From Zoroaster sp. YZ-2022 (lineage: Eukaryota > Echinodermata > Asteroidea > Forcipulatida > Zoroasteridae), in assembly GCA_029582265.1 (NCBI GenBank), contig CM055822.1, positions 39,887,067 through 39,951,066 on the forward strand: DNA of 64,000 nt, written 5' to 3'. Positions within the stretch are counted from its first letter, which is position 1, and every line of letters starts with the position of its first letter. The position numbers were made by a program, and so were the translations under genes. Positions 58,560 to 64,000 of this stretch are shown here, piece after piece. The notes under the pieces were generated by a model. It had not been told where the DNA came from. It saw nothing but the letters and a program-made list of their open reading frames with translations, and searched no databases.

Positions 58560-60479
58560 AATATAAAAACATTAATTAATATCACATGTTTTATATCATC
58601 CATGATTTTTCATTATAAGCACATGTCTGCGATTCTTTATCCCTGTTTAATATCGTTTTAGTGTTAATAATGTAACTGCGGTGGCCAACCGTCTACAGAC
58701 TCAAGACAGAGGCGATCGTGATCACGGGTTGGCATATTTTGCTATATGGATTATCCGTACGCCATTTGACAAGTTTTTGATCGGTAGTAAATTGCCGCAC
58801 TTTGTCTTTTTGTTTGTTTGTCTTTTTAAATTTTGTATTTAAGGTATGTTGAATGGATGGGAACTTCATCTTTGTTCAATTCACGCAACTTGTAATGAAA
58901 CCATAAGTTGTATATTAGGGTATAATTTTAACTGTTAAACCATTAGTAACAGGAGTGTTAAAACTTCGTCTAATAAAGCAACGAAATTGTGTCAAACGTT
59001 TGATATTGATACATTTCAAGATGTAGTTCCCGTCTAGTAATTTATTTAAAACATTGTTTTCATTAATTAACATTTAGTTACATTAAAATTCATACTTTTA
59101 AAATACTGCCTTTCGATCAACAAATTTATTTTGGGGATATTGCCCACACTGCAAAATGGAAAGTTTCACCATCGCGAAATCGATTGCGCAATACCGTCCG
59201 CTCCATACATGCTTACCTCGACCACGCCTCCTTCTTAAAAGTGGTATGCCTCTGGCAAGGTATCTCGATTTTTCAAGAAGAAAAATTAACTAATTTTATA
59301 AAAATTTATGGTCCATGATCGGAATGAACACACGATGTTTCACACTTCCTTGATCAAAATACAGGATTGGTAATTATCGAAAAATATTGACTAGTTTAAA
59401 TCTGAAAGCTAACTGATTTTAAAGTTCCAATCCTCAGAGAACCCATCCTCAGAGAAATATTTCCGTGTGAAACACTCATTGCCAAAAGTCGAGAAATAGC
59501 ATTTGAAGACCCCCAAATTACCAATTAATTTATTAATCCATGAATCAATAATGTATGATATTTTGGCGAGGCAGAGCATTAATTAATATCCTCTACACTC
59601 GGACACTCGAAAGCACTGAGCATACGGTGCTTATACACACGTCGGTGTGAGGGCAAAATTAAATCAATTGTTTATCTCCCGACGCAAGAATTTCACCAAT
59701 CTATAATATCCTCTAGTTTTCAACAATGGTTTCACACCATATAACCATGGAGGGGTCCTTTATAAATTTCTCCATGATTCCTCCATGTCGTGGTATTTCA
59801 AACTGAAATTTCATAGTATATGTGGCCTCAGGTGCAATGCGTTCCTTTAAGCTGAGCAGACCCTTGGATACTGCTGTTGCCTAGTAACAGCTTTGTGCAG
59901 CGGACTTGAGGGGTACATGCAGTCAGCTGACCAACCAAGCCACATACACTCAGCCCATTGTCCAGTAAGGTTGAAGATTGTACACATCATCAAGATATTG
60001 TGCTGTTCTTCATTGCATAGCAACTTTCCACTGATGATTAGGCAGGGGTGAGTGTACTTTTATTAGGCGTTCATTTAAATGTAAGGAACCTTACTTTATT
60101 TGTCTTTTGTGTTTTTTGGAGTTAAACGGTAAATAATTAACTCTTCTATTGATTATTTTAACTATTGTTTTCTTTACAGTTGATTGTGTATAATTTTATA
60201 CAGTTATTTTGATGTTTACTTATTATTGTTAATATTTTTTTAATATTTTGTTCATTCACTCATCAACATTTTTATTGAGTAATAAATCAACCGTACTCAG
60301 AAGAACCTTATGTGTCACATATAATCAGTAAACAAGCTTTCTTTCAAAACAACAGAGATGAATATTGGCATGACGTGCTTGGTTGTATACCTCCACAAAA
60401 CACTTTCACGAAGAAAGGATTACGGCCCCCATGCGTTTGAATGCAGTGAACCTATCTACGGAAGCTTGAATTGCCTTCA
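58560..60479. other. No gene recognised
   Basis: Could hold introns or further exons of the minus-strand gene ending at 58,437. I cannot support any. 59,700-59,830 has several CCATG/CATGG words around 'ctccatg' repeats. Confidence 0.4.
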
Positions 60480-60700
60480 CGTTACTGCAATACTGAGATA
60501 ATTTATCTCGAAACAAGTTTTTTCATGGAACACAGAATACAACGATGAAATATCTCAGAACACATATTTCTTTAAAGAAAAGTGGAATTCAATGATAGGT
60601 CTGCCTTATCATTGATTCCATTCTTAAGAAATATGTATTCTGAATATTTATCGTTGTATTTTTCCATAATAACTTGTTTCTGAGATAATATCGCAAGTAA
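60480..60700. mobile_element. Hairpin MITE, about 220 bp
   Basis: Imperfect palindrome: ATACAACGAT...CATATTTCTT...CAATGATA on the left (60,495-60,597) and TTATCATTG...AAGAAATATG...ATCGTTGTAT on the right (60,606-60,660), with outer GAAACAAG/CTTGTTTC and GAGATAA/TTATCTC pairs. No ORF. Confidence 0.75.
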
Positions 60701-60749
60701 ATAGCAATCACTTCCGTATCTATTGTTACAATATGCAAATTTTCAGATT

Positions 60750-62091
60750 CGAGTGCTGATTGGAGACGTGTGTGGATTGAGCGCGCGCGCGTGTGATCGA
60801 TCAGTTTCACCTAGCAGGCTATGTGTTGCTGTACGTGTGGTGTATACCAGCCATGCATTTTCAAACACGATGTGCGTTCATTTAAATTTGGAGAGTGGAC
60901 TTGGAAGACGTAAGTAAGTGCCGGTCGGTTAATATTGCTTAAATCCTTACAATTATTACTTTTTACTTAACCTGGCATGCATATGTACAATTACATAAGA
61001 TGAAGCATCATTTATATATTTGATTTTTGTTTAAGGAGTCTATCATGAAATCATGAAGGTTTTGGTTACATGATTTTGATTGCACGGCTAACTGTCTTGA
61101 GGCAGCCACGTGTTTCTAACGACTGGTACACTGTGGGTCGTACTATAGCATGCAACTAACGAAACGGGTCCAACTAAAAAGCGTGAAGGACGATTCGCGC
61201 GTCAGGGCTGGATTCGCCGTCAAGGCCTACATCTACAAGGCGACAAGGGTTTTCTCAGACTACAACGAGTAGAAATAGCAGAAACAGGTACAGTCCTATA
61301 TGTACATGTTGTATGCTCACGGAAAACAAAATGGCTGCGTAAATGTTAAGTTAAAATTACATTTTTCATGGTAAAAAACCTACAAATTCCTCAAAAATAT
61401 TTGTATATCCTCCAGATATTTAACCCTTTTCACATGTTGTTCGCTATTTATGGCATTACATCTCTAACATTGTCCAGTTGATTTTTTGCATGCGTTTGAA
61501 AACTTTATTTGTTTTAATTATGATCTTGATCATTAAAACCCTCCTATGCCAGGCTGAAATTTGGCCCAGCCAGCAAGGCACTCTGCAGACAGTCACTTGA
61601 GTATTTTGGTTGCATTGCCAATAGGTCAAACCACAGAGTCACACATGTGTATGTACTGTCAAGTGGTTTTGGTTTGACCTCCTAGCCACATGTCCTTGCA
61701 TTTATTTGAGTGCACTGCACAGTCAATGGGTTGGAGTTACATACAAATTTCGAGTGTATTTGAGTGCACTGCACAAATTCAATGGTTGGGAGTTACATGC
61801 AAATTTTGAGTGTATTTGGTGCACTGCACAAAGTCAATGGGTTAAGAGAGCATAAACATTTTGAGTGTCTTTGAGTGTTAAACCTATAGGAGGGTTATGT
61901 AGATTCATTGCAACTCCTTCCCCAACATAATGTCCTTGAAAAATTGCTTGTTTTTATTCAGGCTTCCAAGATGGTACCATCTGTTGTGACTGAGGCATCT
62001 GGAAAAACAGAATCATGATTATGGAGGATCATTATACATTGGGCAATATGGTGAATATGTGACGCCGTATGTCAAAACAATTGGGCAAGAG
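60750..62091 (+). other. Possible multi-exon transcription unit, unrecognised
   Basis: Three pieces have splice-like borders: an exon ending at about 60,910 (GGAAGAC|GTAAGT); about 61,151-61,288 (after CTATAG, before GTACAG) with a 39-codon ORF starting MQLTKRVQLKSVKDDSRVRA; and about 61,969-62,091 (after TTATTCAG, before GTAATT) with DYGGSLYIGQYGEYVTPYVK in one frame. Frames do not join cleanly across all three and no domain is known. It may be a non-coding transcript or partly chance. Confidence 0.2.
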
Positions 62092-62159
62092 GTAATTTTG
62101 AGTTATTGAAATAATTTTATTATAAAATATAGACCTTGCACTTTACAATGCCGCTCCTT

Positions 62160-62480
62160 TTTTCAAATCGGATAGTTCGGAAAGAATGTCGTATCAGGCC
62201 CCACTTTTTAAGGGTTTTTGGAATTTTTGCAACCACAAACCAGTTAAAAATCATATCGATGTTTGGTTGTACGAAAGCTACAACTATCTTTAAAATCCAC
62301 TTTATGATGGTTTTCGGACTTGATTTCCTTCTAAAAAATCCTCCTTCGAAAATAGAAGGATCCTATTATAGTTGCCTACTCATGTACAATTACTGTTTGG
62401 TCACTAATTGTGGGTTTACAAGATCAGTGACATGACTGAGGAAATCATCTTATACCAAAATGCCTGACTTTTCATGAAAT
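62160..62480 (+). repeat. Relative of the 43,094-43,398 TIR element
   Basis: 'gtcgtatcaggccccactttttaag' region and the following 'tttttgcaaccacaaaccagt' parallel the reverse strand of 43,340-43,390, and 'cagtgacatgactgagg' parallels about 43,258. The 99-codon ORF 62,136-62,435 lies within this repeat and is not called. Confidence 0.5.
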
Positions 62481-63690
62481 AAATATCCTGGAATAATTTG
62501 AAGTTTATGTCCATCATCATCCATTTTCTCCATCTTCCCGGTAGGTAAAATTACATTATTGGGTTTTATTTAATGAAAATAGTGGCGGCCAGATCGACAT
62601 TTTTACCCGGATTTCCATGGGGAAGTTATTAAGATTTTAAATCGGACTGTCAAAACTCAAACTTGAGTTTGGGAAAATTTCTCAAACTTCAAAGGCTATT
62701 ATCCTGAACCAGTATATAATGTTACAGTTTTATATGTACTATTAAATCAAATGCCCACATAATTCTTCGTTTTGGAAATGTGTTGACATTGTTGATGTAT
62801 GCATAGCACAAACAATTTATCAATTTCAGGAACTGTATGTAAAAGTAGGTGCATATAAACCAACAGAATGAAAATTTAAAACCCGGGTACCAACAATTTT
62901 TTAATTTAAAATATTTCCGTTCAGTATATGGTATTATTAATTTTTCAGAGCTCTTATCCTGGTTCTAAAGATTCTGTTAATTATTAAATCATATGTAAGA
63001 GACAAAGTATCATGCGGAAACAGCCTAATGTTCCTTGAACATGAATATGAAAAGATCTGAAATGATTGCCAATAGCAGTTAAAGTTATTAAATTTTTTAT
63101 TAATGAATAACAGTGTGAAGACTGGTCATCCTTCTTTTCTAATTCTATAGTTGAATTGACTGAAAACTAGGCAATGGTGCTCTTAAAACCTATGAGACAT
63201 TCAGTGGTACTACCCAAGCTCAGTAAATTGTTTTGTACAATATTTTCAAATTCTACTAAATTTACCTTAGTTTGTCACTCTTGCTATCATGTATTTCTGC
63301 ACAATTAAAATAAACATAACAACTTGCAATTCACTGAAATACATCATTTAAATAATACATTCTAGCAAACAGAGTTGGAACCTACTGGGCGCTTGCAGCT
63401 CACCAATTGAGGGCACGCTTCATGCAACAGGGCTGGCGCTGTAACCCTGAAATCGATGTAATTTTAGAGCTGATAACCACGGTACATGTATGTAACCCTC
63501 GACAAGTATCACAATAGTTGCACAATTCATTTGCATGTACTTCTGAATAGTTCGCTTTTGTTTCTCACTTCCAAAAGCTAAGAAGAATGTACTAATTTTC
63601 TTTCCATGGAATTTCTGAATTGAGTCACAATGGCAAATTTTTTAATCGTGATATATTTTGTTAATCGCGATTTGCCGATATTTCTAACTT
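62481..63690. other. No gene recognised
   Basis: AT-rich intergenic or intronic sequence with no supported exon. Confidence 0.5.
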
Positions 63691-63693
63691 AAA

Positions 63694-63728
63694 AAGGTTT
63701 ATTTATTTATTTATTTATTTCCTTTATT
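63694..63728. repeat. (TTTA)n microsatellite
   Basis: Short imperfect TTTA run directly before the CACTG end at 63,734. Confidence 0.8.
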
Positions 63729-63733
63729 TACCA

Positions 63734-64000
63734 CACTGTAAAATATACCGTAATTTTACGCCGAAAAGTTTGTAAATTCTACGGTAAATTACCGTAATCA
63801 TCCTTTCTCAATGTTTTACGGCCGAAACCCGTATAGCCACTCCATTGCACTCTGGGATATATCCAATATGTAAATGATCTGACCTTACTTTGACATAGCT
63901 TTGCGCTCAGATCATTTCAATGTTTAAATGTTTAAAACGGGTGATTTCAGGCCATTTTCAAATAATTTATTGTTAATTTTATGATTAAAGGTAAGATTTT
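63734..64000. mobile_element. EnSpm-like element end, running off the window
   Basis: Starts CACTGTAAAATATACCGTAA and is rich in TTTACGG/CCGTAAA inverted words for about 110 bp, resembling CACTG-ended EnSpm families with TACCGTAA subterminal repeats in other animals, as I remember them. The other end is not in the window. Confidence 0.45.

Noticed and set aside
61151..61288. Alternative frame REGRFARQGWIRRQG considered as basic-repeat protein
   Set aside because: It needs an upstream exon with matching phase that I could not find, and an in-frame stop lies just before the acceptor.

Overview
This is a repeat-dominated, AT-rich stretch of a metazoan nuclear genome, most likely a marine invertebrate. 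The signs are spliced gene pieces with GT/AG junctions, several transposon superfamilies (Helitron-like, piggyBac, EnSpm-like, hAT-like, Tx1-type LINE, a tRNA-derived SINE), very long microsatellites and an exactly 500-base run of N. No bacterial operons, rRNA or CRISPR are visible. I cannot name the species. Nearly all ORFs over 60 codons are chance frames or decayed transposon fragments.

Layout. 1-9,839: tandem and fold-back repeats, two Helitron-like 3' ends, a gag-like fragment and a decayed piggyBac transposase (6,994-9,256) ending at a TIR and TTAA at 9,837-9,843. 9,840-44,570: a giant inverted duplication. The left arm (9,840-21,353) and right arm (34,367-44,570) are reverse complements, about 92-97% identical where I compared them, apart from private insertions. 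The 13-kb spacer holds two Helitron-derived satellite arrays (unit about 140-150 bp), the 500-N gap, and a near full-length Tx1-type LINE (24,596-30,265) sitting inside a (CTT)n tract. 44,571-64,000: LINE and Penelope-like debris, another Helitron end, a nested transposon stack (hAT-like 50,036-55,890 holding EnSpm-like 51,287-55,650 holding a palindromic MITE 55,071-55,240), and a few exon candidates for unidentified host genes.

Genes. The most interesting coding material lies in the duplication arms: two copies of a small, probably secreted protein with an unnamed domain (RRFF-NKSY..C..D.GWLVV....CPWE). The right copy has a signal-peptide-like first exon, two domain exons and a frameshifted last exon. 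The left copy lacks the first exons but has an intact last exon. Their shared middle exon differs about twice as much as its flanking introns, mostly at amino-acid-changing positions. The arms join through a scaffold gap, so a haplotype or scaffolding artefact must be excluded before biology is built on the palindrome.
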